A stretch of DNA of 64,000 nt from contig NZ_JAJOZS010000012.1 in assembly GCF_021168555.1 (NCBI RefSeq), positions 52,949-116,948 on the forward strand, given 5' to 3'. Source of the DNA: Stenotrophomonas sp. MMGLT7. Its GTDB lineage: Bacteria > Pseudomonadota > Gammaproteobacteria > Xanthomonadales > Xanthomonadaceae. The translations under genes and the position numbers were made by a program. Under the pieces are notes generated by a model that made no database searches, was not told where the DNA came from, and was given only the letters and a program-made list of their open reading frames with translations. Each line of letters opens with the position of its first letter. The first letter of the stretch is position 1. This document shows, one piece after another, positions 35,474 through 43,959 of the stretch.

Positions 35474-36910
35474 TCAGAAGACCAGCTGCAGCCGCGTGTT
35501 GTACGTGTAGCCGTCGTCCGCGCCAGCATACGTCCCGGCGGGATTGTCGGCATGCCAGCGCACCATGTCGAACATCAGCCGCAACAGCGGGTTCAGGTAC
35601 CAGTTCACGCCCGCGGTGGCGGCGTGCCCACGGCCGCCGCCGGGCAGTTCCGCGTAGTCCACGCTCTCGTAGCGGGCGCGCAGTTCCCAGGCGCCGGCGC
35701 CGCCCTTGCCGACCGCGGCGCGGACGTCGGGCCGGCTCCAGGTGCCGGTGCGCGTGGAATAGGCGGGGCTGCCGCCGCTGACGAACCAGCCGGCCGAGAC
35801 CGTGTAGGCATCGATTCCCGCATCGATCCCGGCGCCGGTGCCGGGCCCCTCGATCTCGCGCCGCCCCCACTCCGCGAATGCCCATGCCGGTCCGGCGATG
35901 GCACCGGCCTCCAGGCCATAGCCGACCGTCCTGTCCAGGCGGCCGTAGTCGCCCGCGGAGATCCGCAGCTGGTCGTTGAAATGGCTGCCGACCGGGAAGC
36001 TGCCGACCACGCCGGAGGCGTCCTGCGCCAGGTGTTCGTAGAAACCCCATCCACCCAGGTGCGCGACCAGGCCACCGGAGCGGTACGGGTTCCAGTGCGC
36101 GCGCACAGCCCATACCAGACTGTCGTCGTCGGCGCCGCTGCTGCCCAGACCATCGCCGGTGGCGCTGGCGCTGACGTGCCAGCCGTCGCCGAACACGCGC
36201 TCGGTAAGGCCCAGGCCGAAGTAGCCGCGCACCGGCTGGGTCACCGCCGCGACCACGTTGCGTTCCTGGAACGGGACCTGCGGGCTGCCGCTGGAACCTT
36301 CCATGCCGCGATCGTTGAGGCGCTGGCCCACGGTCAGTTCGGCCTCCTGCCCGAGCAGCGTGTGCGGCACGGTCATGTACGCGGATTTCCATACCACCGA
36401 ACCGTCGGCGAACTCGCCCTCGACCGCGTACTCGGCGCGTCCGTAGCGTCCTTCGACGCCCAGGCGCACGCTCCTGCCTTCGGTGCCGCTGAGGTTGCGA
36501 TCGTCGAACCGCGAGCCGCTGGTGCTGGAGGCGTCCAGCTGTATGCGGCCGCGCGGACGGAACGACCACTCGCCATCGCTGCTGGTGAATTGCGGCGCGC
36601 CCTTGGAAAAACTCACCTCCGGCTGCCCGGCCTGCCTTTTCTCGAGGTCGTCGATGCGCCTGGCCAGGGCGGTGTCGCTGCCGGCAGGGCGCGCAGGCGC
36701 CGCCGCGAGGTCCTCGGCCGCCGCCGCGGGCTCGCGTCTTTCCAGTTCGGTCAGGCGCCGCTCGAGCTGCTCGATCCGCCGGGCCTGCTCGGCGACCAGC
36801 GTCTCCAGCCCGGCCGTGCTCATGGATTGCGCCCATGCGCCCGGCTGCGCCGATCCGAGCGCCAGCGCGCACGCCGCGGCCAGGCGACCGAGGTTGCCTT
36901 TGTATTTCAT
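35474..36910 (-). CDS. OprO/OprP-family outer-membrane porin
   Basis: 478 aa. A signal peptide (GRLAAACALALGSAQPGAWA) is followed by a coiled coil (LETLVAEQARRIEQLERRLTELERRE), the trimer stalk of this family, and a 16-strand-type barrel beginning FRPRGRIQLDASSTSG. It ends in LVF, the barrel-insertion signal (terminal Phe). OprP members take up phosphate or polyphosphate, but distant ones serve anions generally; context with a carboxylate transporter favours an organic acid. GGAGG lies before the ATG. Confidence 0.85.
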   Translation of the reverse strand: MKYKGNLGRLAAACALALGSAQPGAWAQSMSTAGLETLVAEQARRIEQLERRLTELERREPAAAAEDLAAAPARPAGSDTALARRIDDLEKRQAGQPEVSFSKGAPQFTSSDGEWSFRPRGRIQLDASSTSGSRFDDRNLSGTEGRSVRLGVEGRYGRAEYAVEGEFADGSVVWKSAYMTVPHTLLGQEAELTVGQRLNDRGMEGSSGSPQVPFQERNVVAAVTQPVRGYFGLGLTERVFGDGWHVSASATGDGLGSSGADDDSLVWAVRAHWNPYRSGGLVAHLGGWGFYEHLAQDASGVVGSFPVGSHFNDQLRISAGDYGRLDRTVGYGLEAGAIAGPAWAFAEWGRREIEGPGTGAGIDAGIDAYTVSAGWFVSGGSPAYSTRTGTWSRPDVRAAVGKGGAGAWELRARYESVDYAELPGGGRGHAATAGVNWYLNPLLRLMFDMVRWHADNPAGTYAGADDGYTYNTRLQLVF

Positions 36911-37284
36911 GTGTGTTGCCTCCGCTTTCCGAGTCTTCGCGTCTAAGGCGGCACGGGGCGTGCCGGCGATGCGCGCGACGGCATGGAAGGCTGGATCGAG
37001 GGGAAATCGGGCAGCACCCACTGCTCCGCATCGCAGCGGCTGCGCCGTGCCTCCCGCAGCGTCGATCGCCTGCATTCCGTCGCGCCGCTGACGATGTACA
37101 GGAGGCGGACGCGGGGCGGCATTAGCCTAAAGTTGCAGGACGAGGAAAATGTCTTTTCAAGTGTCCGCTGCGGAAGGAGAAACGCGGCGCAAGAAAAAAT
37201 TCTTGGCCATTGAAAAAGGATTCTTGATTGTGGCGTGCGGTTGCCGGTCCCTACGATCCAGTCGAGGTAGGGAGGAAGCAACGC
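36911..37284. promoter_or_regulatory. Divergent control region of the acid-catabolism locus
   Basis: 374-bp AT-rich gap between the porin and transporter genes. A palindrome CAAGAA-N4-TTCTTG lies at 37190-37205, with a second imperfect copy of ATTCTTG at 37221-37227. Both are candidate LysR sites. The transporter ribosome site GGAGG is at 37271-37275. Confidence 0.45.
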
Positions 37285-38568
37285 ATGCTCACATTGGCAG
37301 GTCTGTTGATCATCGCGCTCATCGTCACCTTGATGGTGACCGAGCGCATCTCGCCGGTCGTTGCATTGGCGGTCATTCCGCTGCTCGGCGCGCTGGCCGT
37401 GGGTTTCAGCTTCGAGGAGATATCGGGCTACTTCACAAAGGGTATCGGCGACGTGGTCGATGTGCTGGTGATGTTCATGTTCTCGATCCTGTTCTTCGGC
37501 GCGATGCAGGAGGCGGGGCTGTTCGACCCGCTGGTGCGCTACGCGATCAGGGTCACCAAAGGCAGCGTGGTGAAGGTGACGGTGGCATCGGCCGTCGTCG
37601 CCTGCATCATCCACCTGGACGGTTCCGGCGCGGTGACCGCGTTGATCACCATCCCGGCGTTCCTGCCCATCTACAGGCGCCTGGGCATGAACCCGCTGTT
37701 GCTGCTGATGATGTTCGCCGGCGCGGTGGGCGTGATGAACCTGACGCCGTGGGGAGGCCCGGTCGGCCGCGCCGCGCTGGTCATCAAGACCGATCCCAAT
37801 GCGCTGTGGCACGCGATCCTGCCGGCGCAGGCACTGGGCCTGGTGATGCTGCTCGGGCTGGCGGTCGTCTACGGCTATCGGGAAAAGCGCCTGATCGCGG
37901 CGCGCGGTCCGGTGCTTCAGGAGCACGAGCACGAGGCCTCGCATGAGCAGGGCGAACTGCCGCGGTTGTTCTGGGCCAACCTGGTGATCACCCTGGCGAC
38001 GGTGGCGGCGCTGGTCGTCAACTTCCTGCCGATCTCCTACGTGTTCATCCTCGCCTTCTGCGTGACCATCGTGGTCAATTTCCCCAGGCCGAAGGAGCAG
38101 ATGGAATGCATCAAGCGGCAGGCGCCGGAAGCGTTGAGCCTGGTCGCCATCGTCTGCGCCGCGGCGGCCTTCCTGGGCATCATGCAGGGCACCGGGATGA
38201 TCGACGCGCTGGCCAAGGCGCTTGCCGGTTTCCTGCCGCAGTTCCTGGTCTCGCACATCCACATCGTCTCCGGAATCCTCGGCACTCCGCTGGACATGCT
38301 GACCAGCAGCGACTCCTATTTCTTCGGCGTGCTGCCGGTCACGGTGGAGATCGCGCGGCAGTACGGCGTCTCGCCGGAGTCGGTGGCCAAGGCGATGGTC
38401 ATCGGCAACAACCTGGGCAAGATGCTCAGCCCGTTCGCGCCGGCGGTATGGCTGGCGGTAGGCCTGACCGGCAACACCTTCGGCCAGCACATCCGCTACT
38501 CGTTCCTCCCGCTGTGGATCTTCAGCATCGTGCTGCTGTTGCTGTCGGTGGCGATCGGAGTGGTCTGA
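37285..38568 (+). CDS. CitMHS-family transporter
   Basis: 427 aa with about 11 transmembrane helices. LIVTLMVTERISPVVALAVIPLLGAL, FFGAMQEAGLFDPLVRYAIRVTKG, HLDGSGAVTALITIPAFLPIYRRLG and LTPWGGPVGRAALVIK follow the CitMHS pattern (metal-citrate:proton symport, SLC13-like ion transporter clan); LDMLTSSDSYFFGVLPV is the second half's signature. The substrate is probably a di- or tricarboxylate. It begins an operon with an enolase-superfamily enzyme 86 bp later and a tautomerase. Confidence 0.87.
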   Translation: MLTLAGLLIIALIVTLMVTERISPVVALAVIPLLGALAVGFSFEEISGYFTKGIGDVVDVLVMFMFSILFFGAMQEAGLFDPLVRYAIRVTKGSVVKVTVASAVVACIIHLDGSGAVTALITIPAFLPIYRRLGMNPLLLLMMFAGAVGVMNLTPWGGPVGRAALVIKTDPNALWHAILPAQALGLVMLLGLAVVYGYREKRLIAARGPVLQEHEHEASHEQGELPRLFWANLVITLATVAALVVNFLPISYVFILAFCVTIVVNFPRPKEQMECIKRQAPEALSLVAIVCAAAAFLGIMQGTGMIDALAKALAGFLPQFLVSHIHIVSGILGTPLDMLTSSDSYFFGVLPVTVEIARQYGVSPESVAKAMVIGNNLGKMLSPFAPAVWLAVGLTGNTFGQHIRYSFLPLWIFSIVLLLLSVAIGVV

Positions 38569-38654
38569 AGCAGTGCAGTGAAGGACGCCGCCGCGCATGT
38601 CCGGCACGGCGGCGTCCGGTTCTCCCCCCAACGTTTCGAATGAGGTGCAGGCAG

Positions 38655-39809
38655 ATGTTGAACCAGACGATGTTGTATGAAACCCAGGTACTCGAGGGCC
38701 GGCAGAAGATCGCCCGGGTCACCGCGCGCCAGCTCAAGAACATCCCGATACAGCCGCCGCCGTTCCGCGACGTGCCCGACAAGGAAGGTGCGCTGCTGCT
38801 GCAGATCGAGACCGACGACGGCGTTGTGGGCTGGTCCACCAGCGGCTACACGCACCCGATCGTGGTCGACCTGATCAACAAGCACATCACCCCGCGCATC
38901 CTCGGCGAGGATCCGTTCCGCACCGAGCGCATCCCGATGCTGTTCGACCGCCATACCTACGAGCGCCCGCTCGGGCGCGCGCTGGTCTCGGCGCTGGCGA
39001 TGATCGACATCGCGCTGTGGGACATCAAGGGCAAGACCGTCGGGCGGCCGGTGCACCACCTGCTCGGCGGCGCGCGCGACCGCGTCCCGGTGTACGTGAC
39101 CCACGGCGCCGCCTACGACGGGGCCCCGGTGTACTCGGCCGAGGAACTGGCGGCCGAGGCCGCGCACATCGCCAGCCTGGGCATCACCCACCTGAAGAAC
39201 ACGGTGGGACGGCAGGCCGTCCCCGATCCGGACGACGACTACCGCCGCATGAAGGCGATGCGCGAGGCCGTGGGGCCGGACGTCAAGCTGTCCATGGACG
39301 GCAACCTGCGCATGTCCATCGACCAGGCGCTGCGCCTGTGCAAGCTGTGCGAGGAGCTGGACATCAGCATCCTCGAAGAACCCATCCACTACAACGAGCC
39401 GGCCAACCTGGCCTACCTGCGCACGCAGACCAACATCGCCATCGCCGCGGCCGAGAACGAGAAGTTCTCCGCCCGCGACCTGCTGGTGGCCGGCGCGGTG
39501 GACATCATCCAGCCCAACGTCAACAACGACGGCGGCTACAGCGCCGGCCTGCGCACCGCCACCCTGGCGCGGGCGTTCAACATCCCGCTGGGCCACGGCA
39601 ACGGCAACGGGCCGCACAACATCGCGTTGCATGCCGGCGTAGCCAACGGCGGCATGGTCGAATACCACTTCCACAAGTGGATGGCCTACAACGCGATCTT
39701 CAAGCAGGTGCCGCAGCCGGTCGCCGGCGGCTTCCTCGACGTGTCGCAGCAACCCGGCCTGGGACTGGAGCCCAAGGATGGGCTGATCGAGGAATACGAG
39801 GTCAAGTGA
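38655..39809 (+). CDS. Enolase-superfamily enzyme (mandelate racemase/muconate cycloisomerase type)
   Basis: 384 aa. The N-terminal capping domain is followed by a barrel with metal ligands at VKLSMDGN (Asp), SILEEPI (Glu) and AAENEKFS (Glu), and a late GHGNGNGPHN segment. The usual KxK acid-base pair on strand 2 reads Lys-Asn-Thr (THLKNTVG), so only one lysine is evident. Enzymes of this group dehydrate or cycloisomerise sugar acids and muconates; the specific substrate cannot be read from sequence. Partnership with a CitMHS transporter and a 4-OT-like tautomerase suggests a keto-acid product that tautomerises. Confidence 0.85.
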   Translation: MLNQTMLYETQVLEGRQKIARVTARQLKNIPIQPPPFRDVPDKEGALLLQIETDDGVVGWSTSGYTHPIVVDLINKHITPRILGEDPFRTERIPMLFDRHTYERPLGRALVSALAMIDIALWDIKGKTVGRPVHHLLGGARDRVPVYVTHGAAYDGAPVYSAEELAAEAAHIASLGITHLKNTVGRQAVPDPDDDYRRMKAMREAVGPDVKLSMDGNLRMSIDQALRLCKLCEELDISILEEPIHYNEPANLAYLRTQTNIAIAAAENEKFSARDLLVAGAVDIIQPNVNNDGGYSAGLRTATLARAFNIPLGHGNGNGPHNIALHAGVANGGMVEYHFHKWMAYNAIFKQVPQPVAGGFLDVSQQPGLGLEPKDGLIEEYEVK

Positions 39810-39891
39810 CCGCTGCGAGCGGACTTACGCATCCGGGCGGCTGCCGTCCGTGGACCGCCTTCCCCGACCTGCACGCACAGGAGCCAACGCC

Positions 39892-40080
39892 ATGCCCCAA
39901 GCCATCGTATATGCCGTCGAAGGACACTCCGCCGAACAGAAGAAGAAGCTGATGCAGGGGATCACCCAGGCGTTCGTGGATGCCTGGGACGTGGATCCCC
40001 AGCGCGTCATCGTGCAGATCGTGGAATGTGCCGGGGACTCCAAGTCCAAGGGCGGGGTGCCGTTCGGCGAGCTGGGCTGA
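39892..40080 (+). CDS. 4-oxalocrotonate tautomerase-family protein
   Basis: 62 aa, the standard short form. Mature Pro1 (after Met removal, MPQAIVYAVEGHSAEQKKKLMQGI) is the general base; the VIVQIVE strand follows, and KSKGGVPFGE is the C-terminal loop. 4-OT enzymes interconvert enol and keto forms of oxo-acids. It is the third gene of the operon after the enolase-superfamily enzyme and may act on its product. CAGGAG lies 8 nt before the ATG. Confidence 0.87.
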   Translation: MPQAIVYAVEGHSAEQKKKLMQGITQAFVDAWDVDPQRVIVQIVECAGDSKSKGGVPFGELG

Positions 40081-40230
40081 GCCGGATTCCGCTACCGGGT
40101 CGTCGCTGCAGCGCGCGCGGCGCGTCTTCTCGTCGGGAAGCCTTCGCCCCGGTGCGGGCGGGAAGGCGCCCTCCGGCCGCCTGCGCCGAGGCGGCATCCG
40201 CGAGGTGACGCGCACCTGCGCGGTCGCTGC

Positions 40231-40320
40231 TATGCTTGCCGCCAGGAGATGGCATTCCTCCTCGAACCGCCGGTGCGCCGGCTGATGATGCCTACCGTTT
40301 CCCCATCCATGGGACGGTAG
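40231..40320 (+). ncRNA. Fluoride riboswitch (crcB motif) with promoter and downstream hairpin
   Basis: A TATGCT -10 box (40231-40236) is followed at about 40242-40295 by the conserved aptamer blocks GGAGATGGCATTCC, CCGCCGG, CGCCGGCTGATGATGCCTAC. The 3' block CTACCGT (40292-40298) can also pair with ACGGTAG (40314-40320) around an inner CCCAT-CC-ATGGG stem, giving an alternative hairpin that competes with the aptamer; no U-run follows, so control may be of translation or early elongation. It lies directly before crcB. Confidence 0.9.
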
Positions 40321-40358
40321 GCACGTGCTTGCCGGCCCCCGACAAAGGAGTTCCGGTG

Positions 40359-40748
40359 ATGTTCAATTCCCTCGTTTCCATCGCCATCGGCGCGGTGCTC
40401 GGTGCCTGGGCGCGCTGGGGCCTGTCGCTGTGGCTCAACCCGCTGCACGCGTCCATCCCGTTCGGCACCCTGGCCGCCAACCTGGTCGGCGGCTACGCGA
40501 TCGGCCTGGCGATGGCGGTGTTCGGCGCGCATCCGGCGCTGCCGCCGGAGTGGCGGCTGTTCCTGGTCACCGGCCTGCTCGGCGGGCTGACCACCTTCTC
40601 CGGCTTCTCGTCCGAGGTGGTGATGCTGCTGCAGCGGCCGCAGTACGGCTGGGCGCTGGCCCTGGTCGCGCTGCACGTGCTCGGCTCGCTGGCGATGACC
40701 GGGCTGGGCCTGCTCACCGTCCATGGCCTGCGCGGGGGGGCTGCCTGA
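40359..40748 (+). CDS. crcB: Fluoride ion channel FluC/CrcB
   Basis: 129 aa, four transmembrane helices, functioning as a dual-topology dimer that lets fluoride leave the cell. [32 protein letters not shown] (the pore Asn) and [20 protein letters not shown] (the TTFSTF-like sodium/fluoride motif reading TTFSGF) are diagnostic. AAGGAG is 8 nt before the ATG. A fluoride riboswitch precedes it. Confidence 0.93.
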   Translation: MFNSLVSIAIGAVLGAWARWGLSLWLNPLHASIPFGTLAANLVGGYAIGLAMAVFGAHPALPPEWRLFLVTGLLGGLTTFSGFSSEVVMLLQRPQYGWALALVALHVLGSLAMTGLGLLTVHGLRGGAA

Positions 40749-40917
40749 TCCCCGGGCCGGCGCCGGCCGCGATCGGGTCCGCGGGCAACGGCTGCATCGG
40801 CACGGCCGCCGGCAGCGTCCGCCGCGGCTTCGCGGACGAAGCGGCGATGCCGCGGGAACCAAGCCGGGCGCTTGGCTGTCTTAGCCGCATCCAGAAAGCC
40901 GAGGGGCGGGCAGGAAC

Positions 40918-41544
40918 ATGAGGAGCGAGGACGTGCGGCCGCGCATGGCGCGGACCTGGCAATGGCTGCGCAGGGAAGTCGTACCGCTGCTGGCGATGCT
41001 GCTGCTGCTGACCGCGGCGCGTTCCTCCTTCGCCAACCACTACGTCGTGCCCACCGGCTCGATGCAGAACACGCTGATGCCCGGCGACCGCGTGGCGGTG
41101 GACATGAGCGCCTACGGCCTGCGCCTGCCCTTCACCAGTGTCCGCCTGGTCGAGCGCGGACAGCCGCAGCGCGGCGACGTGGTGGTGTTCGATTCGCCGC
41201 GCGACGGCACCCGCCTGGTCAAGCGCGCGGTCGCGGTCGCCGGCGATCGCGTGCAGTTGCGCGCCGGCCTGCTGCGGATCAACGGCGTCGCGCTGCAGAC
41301 GGACGCGCTGGCCGGGCTGGAGGATTTCGGCCTGCACCAGGCGAAGCTGGACCTGGGCGCCGGCGGCGGCCCCGACATCGCCGGCCTGACCATTCCCCCG
41401 GGCAAGCTGCTGGTGCTCGGCGACCATCGCGGCGACAGCCTAGACGGCCGCTTCTTCGGCCTGGTCGATGCCGACCGCGTGTACGGCAAGGCGCTGGCGG
41501 TGTACTACCGGCGCGGCGAAGGACTGGGCTGGATATGGCTCTGA
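40918..41544 (+). CDS. lepB: Signal peptidase I
   Basis: 208 aa. One N-terminal transmembrane helix (VVPLLAMLLLLTAARSSFA) anchors it. Catalytic Ser48 is in VPTGSMQNTL and Lys102 in TRLVKRAVAVAGD; GKLLVLGDHRGDSLDGRFFG is the box E. It is shorter than E. coli LepB, lacking the large insertion, and may be a second, specialised SPase; it is not adjacent to lepA or rnc. It cuts secretory signal peptides at the periplasmic face. Confidence 0.9.
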   Translation: MRSEDVRPRMARTWQWLRREVVPLLAMLLLLTAARSSFANHYVVPTGSMQNTLMPGDRVAVDMSAYGLRLPFTSVRLVERGQPQRGDVVVFDSPRDGTRLVKRAVAVAGDRVQLRAGLLRINGVALQTDALAGLEDFGLHQAKLDLGAGGGPDIAGLTIPPGKLLVLGDHRGDSLDGRFFGLVDADRVYGKALAVYYRRGEGLGWIWL

Positions 41545-41566
41545 GCGGTGCCTGCGGCAGCGATGC

Positions 41567-41917
41567 TCAGGTTTCCGACCACACCGCCCAGGCGTAGCCG
41601 TCGGGATCGGCGAAATGGAAGCGGCGGCCGCCGGGGAAGTCGTACACCGGCTGGGTGATACGGCCGCCTGCGGTCTCGATGCGAGCCTGCGTGGCGGCCA
41701 GGTCGTTCGAGTACAGCACCACCAGCGGCCCGCCCGGTTGCACCGGTCCGTGGAAGAAGCCGCCGGTCAGGCGGCCGTCGCGGAACTCGCAGTAGTCCGG
41801 GCCGTAGTCCTGGAAGGTCCAGTCGAAGGCCTGGCCGAAGAAGGACCTGGACGCGGCGATGGAGGCGACGGCGAACTCCAGGTAGTCGATGCGGTGATGG
41901 GCGTCGGGACGGGGCAT
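41567..41917 (-). CDS. VOC-family (glyoxalase-fold) protein
   Basis: 116 aa with one betaalphabetabetabeta repeat pair: HHRIDYLEFAVASIAASRSFFGQAFDWTFQDYGPDYCEF and RITQPVYDFPGGRRFHFADPDGYAWAVWSE. The DPDGYAWAVW end is the common glyoxalase/bleomycin-type signature. The ligand is unknown. It follows the AraC gene after 89 bp and may be its target or partner. Confidence 0.85.
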   Translation of the reverse strand: MPRPDAHHRIDYLEFAVASIAASRSFFGQAFDWTFQDYGPDYCEFRDGRLTGGFFHGPVQPGGPLVVLYSNDLAATQARIETAGGRITQPVYDFPGGRRFHFADPDGYAWAVWSET

Positions 41918-42006
41918 GCGTGGCTCGTCTTGGGCAGGGGAGGTGGGCAGTATTGCCGCCCTCAGCCCCGCTGGCTTGGAAAAAACGGCCAGCGTCCGCG
42001 CCCGCG

Positions 42007-42735
42007 CTATGCGCCGTGCAGGTCGACCAGTTGCTGCGGCGCCAGGGCGGTGAGCAGGCGGGTATCGCGCGCCAGGTGCGCGGCGTCGGCATAGCCCGCC
42101 TCCAGCGCGGCAGCGGTCAGCGTGGGGTGTTCGCGCGCCAGGCGCAGGAAGCGCTGCAGCCGCAGGATGCGATCCAGGGTCTTGCCGCCGTAGCCGAACG
42201 CGTCCTGGCAGCGCCGTCGCAGCGTGCGCTCGCTCACTCCCAGTTCCCGCGCCAGCGCCGGCACGCGCGGCGCGTCGGCCCCGGCCAGGCGCGCGAACAG
42301 CCAGGCCATGGACCTGTCGGGGGCGACCTGCAGCGCCGCGATCCCGGCCTGCAGCAGCGCCGCCGGGTCGGCGCCGTCCTCCAACCGGGCTTGCAGGCGG
42401 CGCGCGCGATGGCCCCATAGGTCTTCCAGCGGCACCCGCAGGTCGGTCAGCAGGTGCAGCGGCACGCCCAGCACCGCGGCACCGGCGCCGGGGGCCAGCC
42501 GCACGCCGGTCAGGTGCGCGCCCGGCGCCAGGCTCGCCATGGCGGCGGTGCGGTCCGGGCCGGCCACGAACAGCCGCCGTCCGTCCCAGATCAGGTCGAT
42601 GCAGCCGTCCGGCAGCACCCGGGTCGGCGCGCACGCGTTCGCGTCCTGCCGGAATCGCCACAGGCAGCGGATCCGGTCGCGCAGCGCCGGGTCGGCAGGG
42701 AACTCGCCATAACGTGTGGAGGGCACGTTGGACAT
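42007..42735 (-). CDS. AraC-family transcriptional regulator
   Basis: 242 aa. The C-terminal DNA-binding part (LARELGVSERTLRRRCQDAFGYGGKTLDRILRLQRFLRLAREHPTLTAAALEAGYADAAHLARDTRLLTALAPQQL) shows both helix-turn-helices. The N-terminal part (VLPDGCIDLIWDGRRLFVAGPDRTAAM) matches the DUF6597 cap seen in Ada-like small-molecule sensors. A 25-bp palindrome lies just before its start. Effector unknown. Confidence 0.85.
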   Translation of the reverse strand: MSNVPSTRYGEFPADPALRDRIRCLWRFRQDANACAPTRVLPDGCIDLIWDGRRLFVAGPDRTAAMASLAPGAHLTGVRLAPGAGAAVLGVPLHLLTDLRVPLEDLWGHRARRLQARLEDGADPAALLQAGIAALQVAPDRSMAWLFARLAGADAPRVPALARELGVSERTLRRRCQDAFGYGGKTLDRILRLQRFLRLAREHPTLTAAALEAGYADAAHLARDTRLLTALAPQQLVDLHGA

Positions 42736-42737
42736 AG

Positions 42738-42772
42738 ATGAATCCTTCTTATGAATCCTTGTATTTCATAAG
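42738..42772 (-). promoter_or_regulatory. Palindrome and direct repeats before the AraC gene
   Basis: CTTATGAA-N9-TTCATAAG (42748-42772, perfect 8-bp arms) overlaps two ATGAATCCTT direct repeats (42738-42747 and 42751-42760). Either pattern could be an autoregulatory binding site. Confidence 0.5.
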
Positions 42773-42884
42773 ATCATGCGGAAAAGGCGGGAAGTGCGGA
42801 TTCCACCTCCCGCTCCCTGCCGCCGGCCGTCACGGGTCCGGCCACGCACGGCGAACGCCTCGCCCCGGACGTTTCCGCATGCGG

Positions 42885-43853
42885 CTAGCGCTCCGAGTGC
42901 CCGCTGTCGTCGTACTCGCGCGGGGCGAACAGCTGCGGCTGGATCAGCTCGATGAAGGCGCGCGCCTGCGGCGACAGGTACTTGCCCTTGCGCACGGTCA
43001 CGCCGTAGCTGCGCAGCGGGAACCAGTCCTTCAGCGAGCGCGTGGCCAGGCGCTCGCGGTCGATTGCGCTGACGCAGATCTCCGGCACGATCGAGATGCC
43101 CATGTCCATCGCCACGTACTGCTTGATCACTTCCCAGCCGCCCACCTCCAGCGCCACCGTGTACGGCACCCGGTTCTGCTGGAACACCAGGTCCACCAGC
43201 CGGTAGGTGATCTGCCGGCGCGGCGGCAGGATCAGCGGGTAGGGCGAGAGGTCCTGCAGGCCCAGGTCCGGCTGGGTCGCCAGCGGATGCTGCGGCGGGG
43301 TGATCAGCAGCTGCTCTGAGCGGTGGATGGTGGCGTAGGTCAGGTCGGCCGGCACGTCCAGCATCGAGCCCACCGCCAGGTCGGCCTCGTCCGAGCGCAC
43401 CAGGTCGGTGCCGTCGGCGCTGATCGCGTTGTGCAGGGTCAGGCGCACGTCCGGGTGGCGGCTGCGGAACAGCGCCACGATCGGCGGCAGCAGGTAGAGG
43501 ATGGTGGAGTTGTTGGCGGCGATGTTCAGCTCGCCGGCGTCCAGACCGCGCACCTTGTCGCGGAACGCGGCCTCCAGCCCGTCCAGGCTCTCCACCAGCG
43601 GCTGCGCCATCTCGTACAGCAGCTCGCCCTCGCGGCTGGGCGCCAAGCGCCGGCCGCTGCGCTCGAACAGGCTCACCCCCAGTTCGCGTTCCAGGGCCTG
43701 GAGCTGCAGCGTCACCGCCGGCTGGGACACGAACAGCGCCTCGGCCGCCCGTGAGACCGATCCCATCCGCACCGTCTGGCAGAACGCGCGCAGCGGCTTG
43801 AGCCGGTCGGACTTGTAGGGAAAACGGGGGTTCGCGGGCTTGTTCGTAGGCAT
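42885..43853 (-). CDS. LysR-type regulator beside the glyoxylate-shunt genes
   Basis: 322 aa. Residues about 18-78 are the helix-turn-helix (LRAFCQTVRMGSVSRAAEALFVSQPAVTLQLQALERELGVSLFERSGRRLAPS). The pattern resembles CysB-like and Xanthomonas aceB-linked regulators. It is divergent from aceB with 106 bp between the start codons; the shared gap contains two exact palindromes, so it probably regulates aceB and perhaps aceA. Confidence 0.87.
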   Translation of the reverse strand: MPTNKPANPRFPYKSDRLKPLRAFCQTVRMGSVSRAAEALFVSQPAVTLQLQALERELGVSLFERSGRRLAPSREGELLYEMAQPLVESLDGLEAAFRDKVRGLDAGELNIAANNSTILYLLPPIVALFRSRHPDVRLTLHNAISADGTDLVRSDEADLAVGSMLDVPADLTYATIHRSEQLLITPPQHPLATQPDLGLQDLSPYPLILPPRRQITYRLVDLVFQQNRVPYTVALEVGGWEVIKQYVAMDMGISIVPEICVSAIDRERLATRSLKDWFPLRSYGVTVRKGKYLSPQARAFIELIQPQLFAPREYDDSGHSER

Positions 43854-43865
43854 CTCGTGACGAAT

Positions 43866-43909
43866 ATAAGCTCAACTTATTTAATGCATTGACAAATCTG
43901 CTTTGTCAA
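43866..43909. promoter_or_regulatory. Two LysR-type palindromes between LysR and aceB
   Basis: ATAAG-N5-CTTAT at 43866-43880 (T-N11-A form) and TTGACAAA-N5-TTTGTCAA at 43889-43909 with perfect 8-bp arms. The second dyad contains a -35-like TTGACA in both directions; binding there could control both genes. Confidence 0.65.
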
Positions 43910-43959
43910 ATACTTAGATTGAAGGGAGGGTGGAGGCCCGGAAGTCCCAGGAGCCCGCC

